From Poriferisodalis sp965214215 (GTDB taxonomy: Bacteria > Actinomycetota > Acidimicrobiia > Acidimicrobiales > Poriferisodalaceae), in assembly GCF_965214215.1 (NCBI RefSeq), contig NZ_CBDCBD010000003.1, forward strand, positions 1,116,001-1,180,000: a stretch of 64,000 nt of DNA. The letters are read 5' to 3'. Both the position numbers and the translations under genes were made by a program. The notes below the pieces were generated by a model, which saw only the letters and a program-made list of their open reading frames with translations, had not been told where the DNA came from and made no database searches. How positions within the stretch are numbered: the first letter of the stretch is position 1; every line of letters starts with the position of its first letter. This document shows positions 23,081-31,032 of the stretch, in pieces.

Positions 23081-23917
23081 ATGGGCATACGAGTACGCAA
23101 ACCGACCAGTCCCGGCCGACGGTTCCAAACCGTCTCGGATTTCGCTGACATCACCGCGAGCAAGCCCGAGCGCTCGCTCATTGCCAAGCAGCACTCCACC
23201 GGTGGCCGCAACAACGACGGCCGCAGGACCTCCCGCCACCGTGGCGGCGGTCACAAGCAGCGATACCGGGTCGTCGACTTCCGGCGCGCCAAGGACGGCG
23301 TGCCCGCCACGGTCGCCACCATCGAGTACGACCCCAACCGTAACTCACGCATAGCGCTGCTCCACTATCACGACGGCGAGAAGCGCTACATCCTGGCGCC
23401 CGCAGGGCTGGAGGTCGGCGACAAGCTGGCCAACGGCCCCCAGGCAGAAATACGTGTCGGCAATGCGATGCCGCTGCGGTACGTGCCGGTCGGCACCACC
23501 GTGCACAACGTGGAACTCAAGCCCGGCGGTGGCGGCCGCATGGCTCGCTCGGCTGGTTCGAGCGTGCAGCTGGTGGCCAAGGAGGGCGCTTACGCCACCT
23601 TGCGCCTGCCCTCGACCGAGATGCGCCGGGTGCCGATCGACTGCCGCGCAACGATCGGCTCGGTGGGCAATGCCGAGGCCGACCTCATCAAGATCGGCAA
23701 GGCCGGCCGGAACCGTTACAAGGGCATTCGCCCCCAGACCCGCGGCGTGGCCATGAACCCTGTCGACCACCCCTTGGGCGGCGGCGAGGGCAAATCCTCA
23801 GGCGGCCGCCACCCGGTGTCTCCGTGGGGCAAGCCCGAAGGCCGTACGCGCTCGAAGAACCGCAAGTCCAACGACCTGATCGTCCGCCGTCGCCGGACGC
23901 GCGGGTCCCGGAGGTAG
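23081..23917 (+). CDS. rplB: 50S ribosomal protein L2
   Basis: L2, 278 residues, needed for subunit association and peptidyl-transferase centre assembly. Motifs include RNNDGRRTSRHRGGGHKQRYR near residue 45 (shortened here), GRNRYKGIRPQTRGVAMNPVDHPLGGGEG and the basic C-terminus. 27 bases after rplW, 4 bases before rpsS. Confidence 0.98.
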   Translation: MGIRVRKPTSPGRRFQTVSDFADITASKPERSLIAKQHSTGGRNNDGRRTSRHRGGGHKQRYRVVDFRRAKDGVPATVATIEYDPNRNSRIALLHYHDGEKRYILAPAGLEVGDKLANGPQAEIRVGNAMPLRYVPVGTTVHNVELKPGGGGRMARSAGSSVQLVAKEGAYATLRLPSTEMRRVPIDCRATIGSVGNAEADLIKIGKAGRNRYKGIRPQTRGVAMNPVDHPLGGGEGKSSGGRHPVSPWGKPEGRTRSKNRKSNDLIVRRRRTRGSRR

Positions 23918-23921
23918 AGCG

Positions 23922-24203
23922 ATGCCGCGCAGTCTCAAGAAGGGCCCTTTCGTTGACGACCACCTGCTCTCCAAGGTGGACGCACTCAATGAGAGCGGCG
24001 AGCGCAAGGTCGTCAAGACGTGGAGCCGGCGCTCCACGATCATCCCCGAGATGATCGGCCACACCATTGCCGTCCATGACGGGCGCAAGCACTTGCCCGT
24101 CTACGTCACCGAGTCGATGGTGGGCCACAAACTGGGCGAGTTCGCGCCGACGCGAACGTTCAAGTTCCACGCCGGCCAGGAACGAGGGGGCCGGCGACGA
24201 TGA
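23922..24203 (+). CDS. rpsS: 30S ribosomal protein S19
   Basis: S19, 93 residues, in the 30S head with S13. It begins MPRSLKKGPFVDDHLLSKV and contains KTWSRRSTIIPEMIGHTIAVH and GHKLGEFAPTRTFKFH. The stop overlaps the rplV start by 4 bases (ATGA). Confidence 0.97.
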   Translation: MPRSLKKGPFVDDHLLSKVDALNESGERKVVKTWSRRSTIIPEMIGHTIAVHDGRKHLPVYVTESMVGHKLGEFAPTRTFKFHAGQERGGRRR

Positions 24204-24862
24204 GCGGGCTGATCGATCTCGACGTCATCGCCGGCGCGAAGGCGACGCACCGCTACGCCCGCCTGTCCGCCTCGAAGGCCCGGGTGGTGCTCAACCTCGT
24301 CCGTGACGAGGACTTGGCCCTCGCCAGGGACCGCCTTCGCTTCTGCGAGCGCGGCGCTGCCGAGGTGGTGTCCAAGGTGCTCGAGAGCGCGGTGGCCAAT
24401 GCCACCAACAACGAGCAGCTCGATGCCGACGAGCTGTACGTAGCTGAATGCTGGGCCGACGAGGGTCCGGTGCTCAAGCGCTGGCGCCCGCGAGCACGCG
24501 GTCGTGCGACTCGCATCTTCAAGCAGACCTGTCACATCACCGTGATCGTGGCGCAGCTCAGCCCCGAGGAACTCGAGATGCGCGAGGCCCGCATGGCCGC
24601 CTCGGGTTCGCAAACCGCCGCCGCTGCCCGTGCAGCTCGCGTGGCCGCAAGCCGCGCCGACACTGATGCCGGAGACGAAACCGATGTCGACGATTCAGCG
24701 GCTGAAGAAACGGTCGATGCGGCAGACCCCGCAGTGATCGATGAGGTGGACGACTCCGAGGTCACCGAGGTCGCGGCCGCCGATGTCGAAGTTGCTGACG
24801 AGACTGACGCAGCCGGCGGGTCCGAAGAGCCCGAAGCTGCCGACCCCGAGGAACGGAACTGA
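24200..24862 (+). CDS. rplV: 50S ribosomal protein L22 with long acidic C-terminal extension
   Basis: The first 118 or so residues are L22 (HRYARLSASKARVVLNLVR, AVANATNNEQLDADELYV, WRPRARGRATRIFKQTCHITV). L22 is usually 110-130 residues; here another 100 follow, first Ala/Arg-rich and then strongly acidic (DETDVDDSAAEETVDAAD region). No stop or frameshift separates the parts and rpsC follows 2 bases later. The tail would project from the ribosome surface; its role is unknown. Confidence 0.95.
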   Translation: MSGLIDLDVIAGAKATHRYARLSASKARVVLNLVRDEDLALARDRLRFCERGAAEVVSKVLESAVANATNNEQLDADELYVAECWADEGPVLKRWRPRARGRATRIFKQTCHITVIVAQLSPEELEMREARMAASGSQTAAAARAARVAASRADTDAGDETDVDDSAAEETVDAADPAVIDEVDDSEVTEVAAADVEVADETDAAGGSEEPEAADPEERN

Positions 24863-24864
24863 TC

Positions 24865-25752
24865 ATGGGTCAGAAGGTCAACCCGTACGGTTTCCGCTTG
24901 GGAATCACCACCGACTGGAAGTCCCGTTGGTACGCCGACAAGGAATACCAGGACTACCTCATCGAGGATTGGAAGATCCGCGACTTCCTGCGGACTGAGT
25001 TGCCGCATGCCGCGATCAGCCGCATCGAGGTGGAGCGAACCCGGGACCGTCTGCGGGTTGACGTTCACACGGCTCGGCCCGGCATCGTGATCGGTCGGCG
25101 CGGGAGCGAGGCTGACCGTTTGCGCACAAAGCTCGGGAAGATCTCCGGGAATCCCAAGGTCCAGCTGAACATCCAGGAGATCAAGCAACCCGAGCTCGAG
25201 GCTGCGCTGATCGCCCAGGGCGTGGCCGATCAGCTCGCTGGCCGGGTTGCCTTCCGGCGTGCCATGAAGCGGGCAGTCCAGAACGCCCAGAAGGCGGGTG
25301 CGCTCGGGATCCGGGTGCAGTGCTCAGGCCGTCTCGGCGGTTCGGAGATGGCCCGCACCGAGTGGTACCGCGAAGGCCGCGTGCCGCTGCACACGCTGCG
25401 TGCCGACATCGACTATGGCTTCCGTGAGGCCCGTACGACAGCGGGCCGCATCGGCGTGAAGGTGTGGCTCTACAAGGGCGACATCCTCCCCTACAAAGTC
25501 TCTTCCGACGATCGCATTCACCGCGAAGCGGCGATGGCCACGGGCCAGACGTCTGGCGATGGCGCACCCGCCGGAGGCGTTGTTTCCTCGGCCGGTCGCC
25601 GGGGCGATCTAGAGGAAGCGCCCGAGGAACCGGTCCCGCTGCTGCGCGAGGCCGATCCGGAATTCGAGCGCCTGCTCGAAGAGGAAGAGCAGATCGAGCG
25701 GGCAACCCGCGACCAGTCCCAGACTCCCAACTTCAGGCCGGGAGACGACTGA
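24865..25752 (+). CDS. rpsC: 30S ribosomal protein S3
   Basis: S3, 295 residues, mRNA-entry-tunnel protein. It begins MGQKVNPYGFRLGITTDWKS; the KH domain carries ARPGIVIGRRGSEADRLR, and the C-terminal domain has SGRLGGSEMARTEWYREGRVPLHTLRAD (in shorter blocks). After about residue 215 there is a poorly conserved, charged tail (EEEEQIERATRD). It shares one base with rplP. Confidence 0.97.
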   Translation: MGQKVNPYGFRLGITTDWKSRWYADKEYQDYLIEDWKIRDFLRTELPHAAISRIEVERTRDRLRVDVHTARPGIVIGRRGSEADRLRTKLGKISGNPKVQLNIQEIKQPELEAALIAQGVADQLAGRVAFRRAMKRAVQNAQKAGALGIRVQCSGRLGGSEMARTEWYREGRVPLHTLRADIDYGFREARTTAGRIGVKVWLYKGDILPYKVSSDDRIHREAAMATGQTSGDGAPAGGVVSSAGRRGDLEEAPEEPVPLLREADPEFERLLEEEEQIERATRDQSQTPNFRPGDD

Positions 25753-26168
25753 TGCTGATGCCCCGCAAGGTGAAGCACCGCAAGGCGCATCGCGGCCGCA
25801 TGAAAGGCCGCACCAAGGGTGGCACCGCCGTGCATTTCGGCGACTACGGCATCCAGGCGCTGGAACCTGGTTGGATCACCGCCCGCCAGATTGAGGCTGC
25901 CCGCATCGCCATGACCCGCCATGTCAAGCGCGGCGGGAAGGTCTGGATCAATATCTTCCCCGACAAGCCCGTTACTGCCAAGCCAGCGGAGACCCGCATG
26001 GGATCAGGCAAGGGCAATCCGGAAAAGTGGGTGGCCGTGGTGAAGCCCGGCCGGGTGATGTTCGAACTAGGTGGCGTCAACGCCGAGCTGGCTCGTGGCG
26101 CTATGGAGCGCGCCATCCAGAAGCTGCCCATCCGGGCGCGGGTGATCTCCCGAGAGGAGGCCATCTGA
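25752..26168 (+). CDS. rplP: 50S ribosomal protein L16
   Basis: L16, 138 residues, near the A-site tRNA elbow. Start ATG at 25752 (TGATG overlap with rpsC): MLMPRKVKHRKAHRGRMKG, followed by QALEPGWITARQIEAARIAM and RMGSGKGNPEKWVAVVKPG. An in-frame ATG two codons later would give MPRKV. The long upstream open frame is only the shadow of rpsC. Confidence 0.97.
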   Translation: MLMPRKVKHRKAHRGRMKGRTKGGTAVHFGDYGIQALEPGWITARQIEAARIAMTRHVKRGGKVWINIFPDKPVTAKPAETRMGSGKGNPEKWVAVVKPGRVMFELGGVNAELARGAMERAIQKLPIRARVISREEAI

Positions 26169-26467
26169 TGGCGAAGGCCCTGACGCTTCGAACCCTGTCG
26201 GACGATCAGTTGTTCGACGAGCTCGCCAGTGCTCGCAAGGAACTGTTCAATCTGCGCTTTGCGTTTGCCACCGGACAGCTCGACAACTCCGCGCAGGTGG
26301 CTGCGACCAAGCGGGATATCGCCCGCATTCATACCGTGCTGCGCGAGCGCGAGATTGCCGCCGCCGAACTGCAAGCCAACGCCTCGCATGGCTCGGCCGC
26401 TGTAACGGCTGGCGCTTCGCAAAGCTCGCCCGCGAACAGCGCAGCTTCGACAGGAGATCAGTCATGA
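26168..26467 (+). CDS. rpmC: 50S ribosomal protein L29
   Basis: L29, 99 residues. The core is MAKALTLRTLSDDQLFDELA through LFNLRFAFATGQLDNSAQVAATKRDIARIHTVLRER in conserved pieces. The family is normally 60-80 residues; a Ser/Ala-rich tail of about 35 residues is added. The start overlaps the rplP stop by one base and the stop overlaps the rpsQ start (ATGA). Confidence 0.95.
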   Translation: MAKALTLRTLSDDQLFDELASARKELFNLRFAFATGQLDNSAQVAATKRDIARIHTVLREREIAAAELQANASHGSAAVTAGASQSSPANSAASTGDQS

Positions 26468-26742
26468 GCACCGAGACTGCCGAGGCCGTCGAACGCAACC
26501 GGCGCAAGGTACGTGAGGGGATCGTTACCTCCACCAAGATGGACCGCACAGCGGTCGTCTCGGTGACCGAGCGCGTGCGCCACCCCCGCTACTTCAAGAC
26601 CGTTCAGCGCACCAAGAAGCTGTACGTCCACGACCCCGCGGGCGACACCCGCCCGGGTGACCGGGTGCGCGTCATGGAGACCCGACCGATCTCGAAGACC
26701 AAGCGCTGGCGCTTGGTGGAGATCATCGAACGGGCGCGGTGA
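26464..26742 (+). CDS. rpsQ: 30S ribosomal protein S17
   Basis: S17, 92 residues, with the OB-fold blocks REGIVTSTKMDRTAVVSVTE, HPRYFKTVQRTKKLYVHDP and GDRVRVMETRPISKTKRWRL. Coupled to rpmC by a 4-base overlap; rplN begins 5 bases after the stop. Confidence 0.97.
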   Translation: MSTETAEAVERNRRKVREGIVTSTKMDRTAVVSVTERVRHPRYFKTVQRTKKLYVHDPAGDTRPGDRVRVMETRPISKTKRWRLVEIIERAR

Positions 26743-26746
26743 CACC

Positions 26747-27115
26747 ATGATCCAGCAGGAATCCAGGCTCAAGGTCGCCGACAATTCCGGTGCACGCGAG
26801 GTGCTGTGCATCCGCGTGCTCGGTGGCACGGGTCGGCGCTACGCCTCGATCGGCGACGTGTTCATCGCCACCGTCAAGGACGCCATCCCCGGCGCAGCCG
26901 TACGCAAGGGCGACGTGGTGCGCTGCGTCGTGGTGCGCACGCGCAAGGAGCGCCGGCGCCCTGACGGCAGCTACATCCGATTCGATGAGAACGCTGCGGT
27001 GCTCGTCGACGACAATCGCCAGCCGCGCGGCACCCGCATTTTCGGTCCCGTCGGCCGCGAGCTCCGCGACAAGCGCTTCATGCGCATCGTGTCGCTCGCA
27101 CCGGAAGTTCTGTGA
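26747..27115 (+). CDS. rplN: 50S ribosomal protein L14
   Basis: L14, 122 residues, at the subunit interface. It begins MIQQESRLKVADNSGAREVL and contains RKGDVVRCVVVRTRKERRRPDGSYI and GTRIFGPVGRELRDK. The ATG at 26747 gives the standard N-terminus; the open frame upstream is out-of-family. Confidence 0.97.
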   Translation: MIQQESRLKVADNSGAREVLCIRVLGGTGRRYASIGDVFIATVKDAIPGAAVRKGDVVRCVVVRTRKERRRPDGSYIRFDENAAVLVDDNRQPRGTRIFGPVGRELRDKRFMRIVSLAPEVL

Positions 27116-27128
27116 CGGGGGTGATGTG

Positions 27129-27467
27129 ATGGCACGCCAAAAGAACCAACTCCCACGGCTGCGAGTCCGCAAGGGCGACACCGTGCGCGTGATGTCCGGC
27201 CCCGACAAGGGCAAAGAGGGCGAGGTGGTGTCGGTGGATCTGTCCCGACGCCGACTCACCGTCGAAGGCGTCAACGTGGGGCACAAGCACCAGCGACCCT
27301 CCCAGCAGAACCAGGAAGGCCAGATCATCGACTACCTCCTGCCGGTCGACGTGTCGAACGTGGCGGTGGTGTGCCCGCGCACCGGCCAGCCGGGTCGAGT
27401 CGGCTTTCGATTCGAGGGCGGTCGCAAGGTGCGCTACCACCGGGTCTCCGGGGAGGAGCTGCCATGA
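27129..27467 (+). CDS. rplX: 50S ribosomal protein L24
   Basis: L24, 112 residues, assembly initiator near the exit tunnel. The KOW motif RKGDTVRVMSGPDKGKEGEV is near residue 13, then VEGVNVGHKHQRP. ATG at 27129; GGGGGTGAT upstream. The stop overlaps the rplE start by 4 bases. Confidence 0.96.
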   Translation: MARQKNQLPRLRVRKGDTVRVMSGPDKGKEGEVVSVDLSRRRLTVEGVNVGHKHQRPSQQNQEGQIIDYLLPVDVSNVAVVCPRTGQPGRVGFRFEGGRKVRYHRVSGEELP

Positions 27468-28063
27468 GCGTCACCGAGGCCCAACCGGTGGACACCAACC
27501 AAGCGCGGCCCGAACCCCGGATGAAGGTGCTGTACCGCGACACCATCAGGGCTCAATTGAAGGACGAACTCGGGCTTGCAAACGTCATGCAGGTACCTGC
27601 GCTGACCAAGATCAGCGTGAACATGGGTGTGGGCGCGGCGCTGACGAATCGAGCCCTGCTCGAGGGCGCCATTGAGGATCTCAGCCGCATCTGCGGTCAG
27701 CGCCCGGCAGTGACGCGGGCAAAGCAGTCCATCGCGGGATTCAAGCTGCGCGAGGGCAACGCGATCGGCGCCCGAGTCACGATGCGCCGCGACCGGATGT
27801 GGGAGTTCTACGACCGTCTCGTGTCGTTGGCCATTCCCCGCATCCGTGACTTCCGCGGCCTGTCGCCACGCAGCTTCGACGGACACGGCAACTACACGTT
27901 CGGCATCACCGAACAGCTGGTCTTTCCAGAGATCGATTACGACAGCGTCAACCAGGTACGCGGCATGGACGTCACGCTCGTGACATCAGCCGCCGACGAC
28001 GAGGGCGGACGTGCCCTTCTGGTTGCGCTGGGCTTCCCATTCCGCCAAACCCCAACGGCATAG
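27464..28063 (+). CDS. rplE: 50S ribosomal protein L5
   Basis: L5, 199 residues, binds 5S rRNA and contacts P-site tRNA. Family blocks: LANVMQVPALTKISVNMGVG, RPAVTRAKQSIAGFKLREG, and IPRIRDFRGLSPRSFDGHGNY in shorter conserved stretches. ATG overlaps the rplX stop. Slightly long at the N-terminus (about 20 extra residues before RMKVLYRD). Confidence 0.97.
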   Translation: MSVTEAQPVDTNQARPEPRMKVLYRDTIRAQLKDELGLANVMQVPALTKISVNMGVGAALTNRALLEGAIEDLSRICGQRPAVTRAKQSIAGFKLREGNAIGARVTMRRDRMWEFYDRLVSLAIPRIRDFRGLSPRSFDGHGNYTFGITEQLVFPEIDYDSVNQVRGMDVTLVTSAADDEGGRALLVALGFPFRQTPTA

Positions 28064-28091
28064 CGCCCGACTGCTTCACAAGGGAGTACTG

Positions 28092-28277
28092 ATGGCCAAG
28101 AAGGCACTCGTCAACAAACAGCAGCGCACGCCCAAGTTCAAGGTGCGCGCCTACACCCGCTGCCGCGTGTGCGGTCGACCGCGGTCGGTGTACCGCAAGT
28201 TCGGGTTGTGTCGAGTGTGCCTCCGCAAGATGGTCCATGCCGGCGAGGTGCCCGGCGTGACCAAGGCCAGTTGGTGA
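28092..28277 (+). CDS. rpsZ: 30S ribosomal protein S14, zinc-binding type Z
   Basis: Short S14, 61 residues: MAKKALVNKQQRTPKFKVRAY. Two CxxC pairs (CRVC and CRVC near residues 24-27 and 40-43) form the zinc ribbon, so this is the zinc-binding C+ form. The ATG is preceded by GGGAGT. The zinc-dependence is worth comparing with RpoC, which has lost one of its zinc sites. Confidence 0.97.
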   Translation: MAKKALVNKQQRTPKFKVRAYTRCRVCGRPRSVYRKFGLCRVCLRKMVHAGEVPGVTKASW

Positions 28278-28290
28278 GGGAGGTGCCCGC

Positions 28291-28692
28291 ATGTCGATGA
28301 CCGACCCCATAGCGGACATGCTCACTCGCATCCGCAACGCAAACATGGTGTTCAAGGACGAGGTGGCCATGCCGTCCTCGAAGCAAAAGGAGCGCCTTGC
28401 GGCGATCCTCAAGCGTGAGGGCTATGTGAGCGACTATCAGGTGAACGATGCCACCGGTCCCGCCCGGACGCTCACCATCAAACTGAAGTACACCGGCGAC
28501 CGGGATCGCACCATCTCGGGGATGCAGCGCATCTCCAAGCCGGGTCTGCGGGTGTACACCAAGTCCGACAAGGTTCCCCGCGTACTCGGCGGCCTCGGTA
28601 TTGCCGTGCTGTCGACGAGCCGGGGCTTGATGACCGATCGCGAGGCCCGCCGCAACCGCATGGGCGGCGAGATCCTCTGTTACGTCTGGTAG
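28291..28692 (+). CDS. rpsH: 30S ribosomal protein S8
   Basis: S8, 133 residues, MSMTDPIADMLTRIRNANMVF, with SKPGLRVYTKSDKVPRVLGG and the C-terminal GLMTDREARRNRMGGEILCYVW. In many bacteria S8 represses the spc operon translationally. GAGGGAGG-type sequence precedes the ATG. Confidence 0.97.
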   Translation: MSMTDPIADMLTRIRNANMVFKDEVAMPSSKQKERLAAILKREGYVSDYQVNDATGPARTLTIKLKYTGDRDRTISGMQRISKPGLRVYTKSDKVPRVLGGLGIAVLSTSRGLMTDREARRNRMGGEILCYVW

Positions 28693-28701
28693 GAGGCGAC
28701 G

Positions 28702-29271
28702 ATGTCACGCGTGGGCAAGACGCCCATCTCGATTCCCGACGGGGTGAGGATCACAGCGGAACCGGCCGCGGAGGTCGCCGGCTCTGTGTCCGGCGACGTG
28801 GTGACCGTCAGCGGTCCCGGTGGCGAGCTCACGCGCACGCTGGCTGCGGGCATTCGGGTCCGCTTCGGCGACGGGGAGGCCGTCGTGGAACGAGCCGACG
28901 ACAGTCGCTCGCAGCGTTCGCTGCACGGGCTGAGCCGGGCGCTGATCTCCAACATGGTCCATGGCGTGTCGCACGGCTTCTCCAAGGAACTGCAGATTGT
29001 CGGCGTGGGATACCGCGCGGCAGCGAAGGGGCCATCGGCACTGGAGCTGTCGCTGGGGTTCAGCCATACCGTGGGGGTGTCCGCACCCGATGGCATCAGC
29101 TTCGAAGTGCCAAGCCAGACGTCGATCATCGTCAAGGGCATCGACAAGCAGCTCGTCGGGCAGGTCGCGGCCAACATCCGTGCGCTGCGCAAGCCCGAGC
29201 CCTACAAGGGCAAGGGCATTCGCTACCTCGACGAGCGCGTGCTGCGCAAAGCAGGGAAGGCCGCAAAGTGA
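28702..29271 (+). CDS. rplF: 50S ribosomal protein L6
   Basis: L6, 189 residues, MSRVGKTPISIPDGVRITAE, two alpha-beta domains, and the C-terminal rRNA-binding PEPYKGKGIRYLDERVLRKAGK. It lies near the factor-binding site. The ATG is preceded by AGGAGG; the TGA overlaps the rplR GTG. Confidence 0.97.
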   Translation: MSRVGKTPISIPDGVRITAEPAAEVAGSVSGDVVTVSGPGGELTRTLAAGIRVRFGDGEAVVERADDSRSQRSLHGLSRALISNMVHGVSHGFSKELQIVGVGYRAAAKGPSALELSLGFSHTVGVSAPDGISFEVPSQTSIIVKGIDKQLVGQVAANIRALRKPEPYKGKGIRYLDERVLRKAGKAAK

Positions 29272-29621
29272 GTGCTTCCACGAAGGCGAACCGGCGCGAT
29301 CGCCGCCGTCGCCGCGTCCGCAAGAAGGTGACGGGCACCGCAGAGCGCCCGCGCCTCGCTGTCTTCCGGTCGAACCGTCACATCAGCGCACAGCTCATCG
29401 ACGACGAAACAGGCCGCACGCTTGCTGCTGCGTCATCGCGCGAGGCTGCGGTGACGGGCGGCGGCAACATCGCGGCCGCCGGCGAGATCGGTCGGCTCAT
29501 TGCCGAGCGCGCCCGTGCGGCGGGCACGACCACGGTCACCTTCGACCGCGGTGGAAACCGTTACCACGGCCGCGTCGCGGCCCTTGCTGATGCTGCCCGC
29601 GAGGGCGGCCTGGAGTTCTGA
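29268..29621 (+). CDS. rplR: 50S ribosomal protein L18
   Basis: L18, 117 residues, 5S rRNA-binding: RRRRVRKKVTGTAERPRLAVFRSNRH-type core (RPRLAVFRSNRHISAQLIDD) and C-terminal FDRGGNRYHGRVAALADAAREGGLEF. GTG start overlapping the rplF stop (GTGA). Confidence 0.97.
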   Translation: MSASTKANRRDRRRRRVRKKVTGTAERPRLAVFRSNRHISAQLIDDETGRTLAAASSREAAVTGGGNIAAAGEIGRLIAERARAAGTTTVTFDRGGNRYHGRVAALADAAREGGLEF

Positions 29622-29631
29622 GGGAGGACTC

Positions 29632-30324
29632 GTGACAGATGCACCAACCTCAGATGCCCGTCCCGAACGGGAGCGCGGCAGCAACGAGAGAGGGCGCGGC
29701 GGCAACGAGCGCGGCGGCGGCCGCCGCCCGCGTGATCGCCAGTTCGACAACCCCCGTAACAGCGGTGACGACGGCCTGCGCGAGTCGCGGGTAATTGACA
29801 TTAACCGCGTGGCCAAGGTGGTCAAGGGCGGGCGCCGATTCTCGTTCTCCGCGCTCGTGGTGATCGGCGACGGCGCCGGGCGGGTCGGCCTGGGCTACGG
29901 CAAGGCCAAGGAAGTGCCGCTGGCAATTCAGAAGGGCACCGAGGAAGCCCGCAAGAGCCTCTTCGATGTACCGCTGGCCGGCTCCACCATCATCCATCCC
30001 GTGCTGGGAGTCATGGGTGCGGGCAAGGTGCTGCTGCAACCGGCGGCGCCCGGCACCGGGGTCATCGCCGGCGGCGCGGCCAGGGCGATCCTCGAGGAGG
30101 CCGGCATCAGCGATGTGCTGGCCAAGTCGCTCGGCTCGTCCAATCACATCAACGTCGCTCGCGCCACCATCGCGGGTCTCGCAGCCCTGAAGCGACCCGA
30201 CGAAGTGGCCAAACTGCGCGGGCTGTCAGCTGAGGAGTGCATCCCCGCGGGCCTGCTGGAGGCGTATCGGGAAACAGAGCGCACTCGCAAGCTGAGCGCT
30301 TCCCGAGCGGGGGCTGGGTCATGA
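29632..30324 (+). CDS. rpsE: 30S ribosomal protein S5
   Basis: S5, 230 residues, accuracy protein of the 30S body. The N-terminal 50 residues are Arg/Gly/Asn-rich low complexity (RGSNERGRGGNERGGGRR), then the S5 core: VAKVVKGGRRFSFSALVVIGD, GLGYGKAKEVPLAIQKG, APGTGVIAGGAARAILE and GSSNHINVARAT. Start GTG at 29632, preceded by AGGGAGGA. The ATGA overlap with rpmD indicates coupling. Confidence 0.96.
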   Translation: MTDAPTSDARPERERGSNERGRGGNERGGGRRPRDRQFDNPRNSGDDGLRESRVIDINRVAKVVKGGRRFSFSALVVIGDGAGRVGLGYGKAKEVPLAIQKGTEEARKSLFDVPLAGSTIIHPVLGVMGAGKVLLQPAAPGTGVIAGGAARAILEEAGISDVLAKSLGSSNHINVARATIAGLAALKRPDEVAKLRGLSAEECIPAGLLEAYRETERTRKLSASRAGAGS

Positions 30325-30548
30325 ATGCCTCCAGCACCCCCCAGATCGTGGTGACCCAGGTGCGGTCAGCCATCGGGGCCAAGCCCAAGGCACGCGGCGC
30401 ACTGCGCGCGCTGGGGCTCGGCAAGATCGGCCGCAGCCATACGCTGCCGGATCGACCTGAGATCCGCGGCATGCTGCGCAAGGTGAGTCATCTGATCACG
30501 GTCGAACATGTCACTCCCCAGGAGGTCGGCGATGCTGAGACTGCATGA
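30321..30548 (+). CDS. rpmD: 50S ribosomal protein L30
   Basis: L30, 75 residues: QIVVTQVRSAIGAKPKARGALRALGLGKIGRS (conserved core) and GMLRKVSHLITVE. The start overlaps the rpsE stop, and its last 17 bases overlap the start of rplO, whose ribosome site AGGAGG lies inside rpmD. Confidence 0.95.
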   Translation: MNASSTPQIVVTQVRSAIGAKPKARGALRALGLGKIGRSHTLPDRPEIRGMLRKVSHLITVEHVTPQEVGDAETA

Positions 30549-31023
30549 CCTGGCCCCGCCGCCAGGATCGAAGCGCAAGCGCAAGCGCGTAGCGCGCGGC
30601 ACCAGCGGCAAGGGCGGCAAGACTGCAGGCCGCGGCACCAAGGGAACGCGCGCTCGTGGCACCGTTCCCATCTGGTACGAGGGCGGTCAGCTGCCGCTGC
30701 AAGTGCGCGTTCCCAAGCGCAAGGGCTTCAAGAATCCGTTCCGTGTCGAGTACCAGCCCATCAATCTCGACACCCTCGAAGATTGCGGCCTCGACGAGAT
30801 CACACCCGACGAGCTGCGGGCTCGCGGCTTGGTCTCCAAGGGCTCCATGGTCAAGATTCTCGGGCGCGGCGAGATCAACCGGTCGGTCACGGTGAAAGCC
30901 CACGCGGTGTCGGGCTCGGCGCGGTCCGCCATCGAGAGCGCCGGCGGCAGCATCGAGATCCTGTCGCCCACCTTCGGCGGCCCGCGGCCACCCGCCCAGG
31001 GCAACCAGCACACCAATCGCTAG
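30532..31023 (+). CDS. rplO: 50S ribosomal protein L15
   Basis: L15, 163 residues: MLRLHDLAPPPGSKRKRKRV, with RGTSGKGGKTAGRGTKG and GGQLPLQVRVPKRKGFKN. The ATG at 30532 has AGGAGG 6 bases upstream and gives the family N-terminus, although it lies inside the end of rpmD; an upstream in-frame ATG at 30508 is less likely. Confidence 0.96.
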   Translation: MLRLHDLAPPPGSKRKRKRVARGTSGKGGKTAGRGTKGTRARGTVPIWYEGGQLPLQVRVPKRKGFKNPFRVEYQPINLDTLEDCGLDEITPDELRARGLVSKGSMVKILGRGEINRSVTVKAHAVSGSARSAIESAGGSIEILSPTFGGPRPPAQGNQHTNR

Positions 31024-31032
31024 GGGCTCGTC

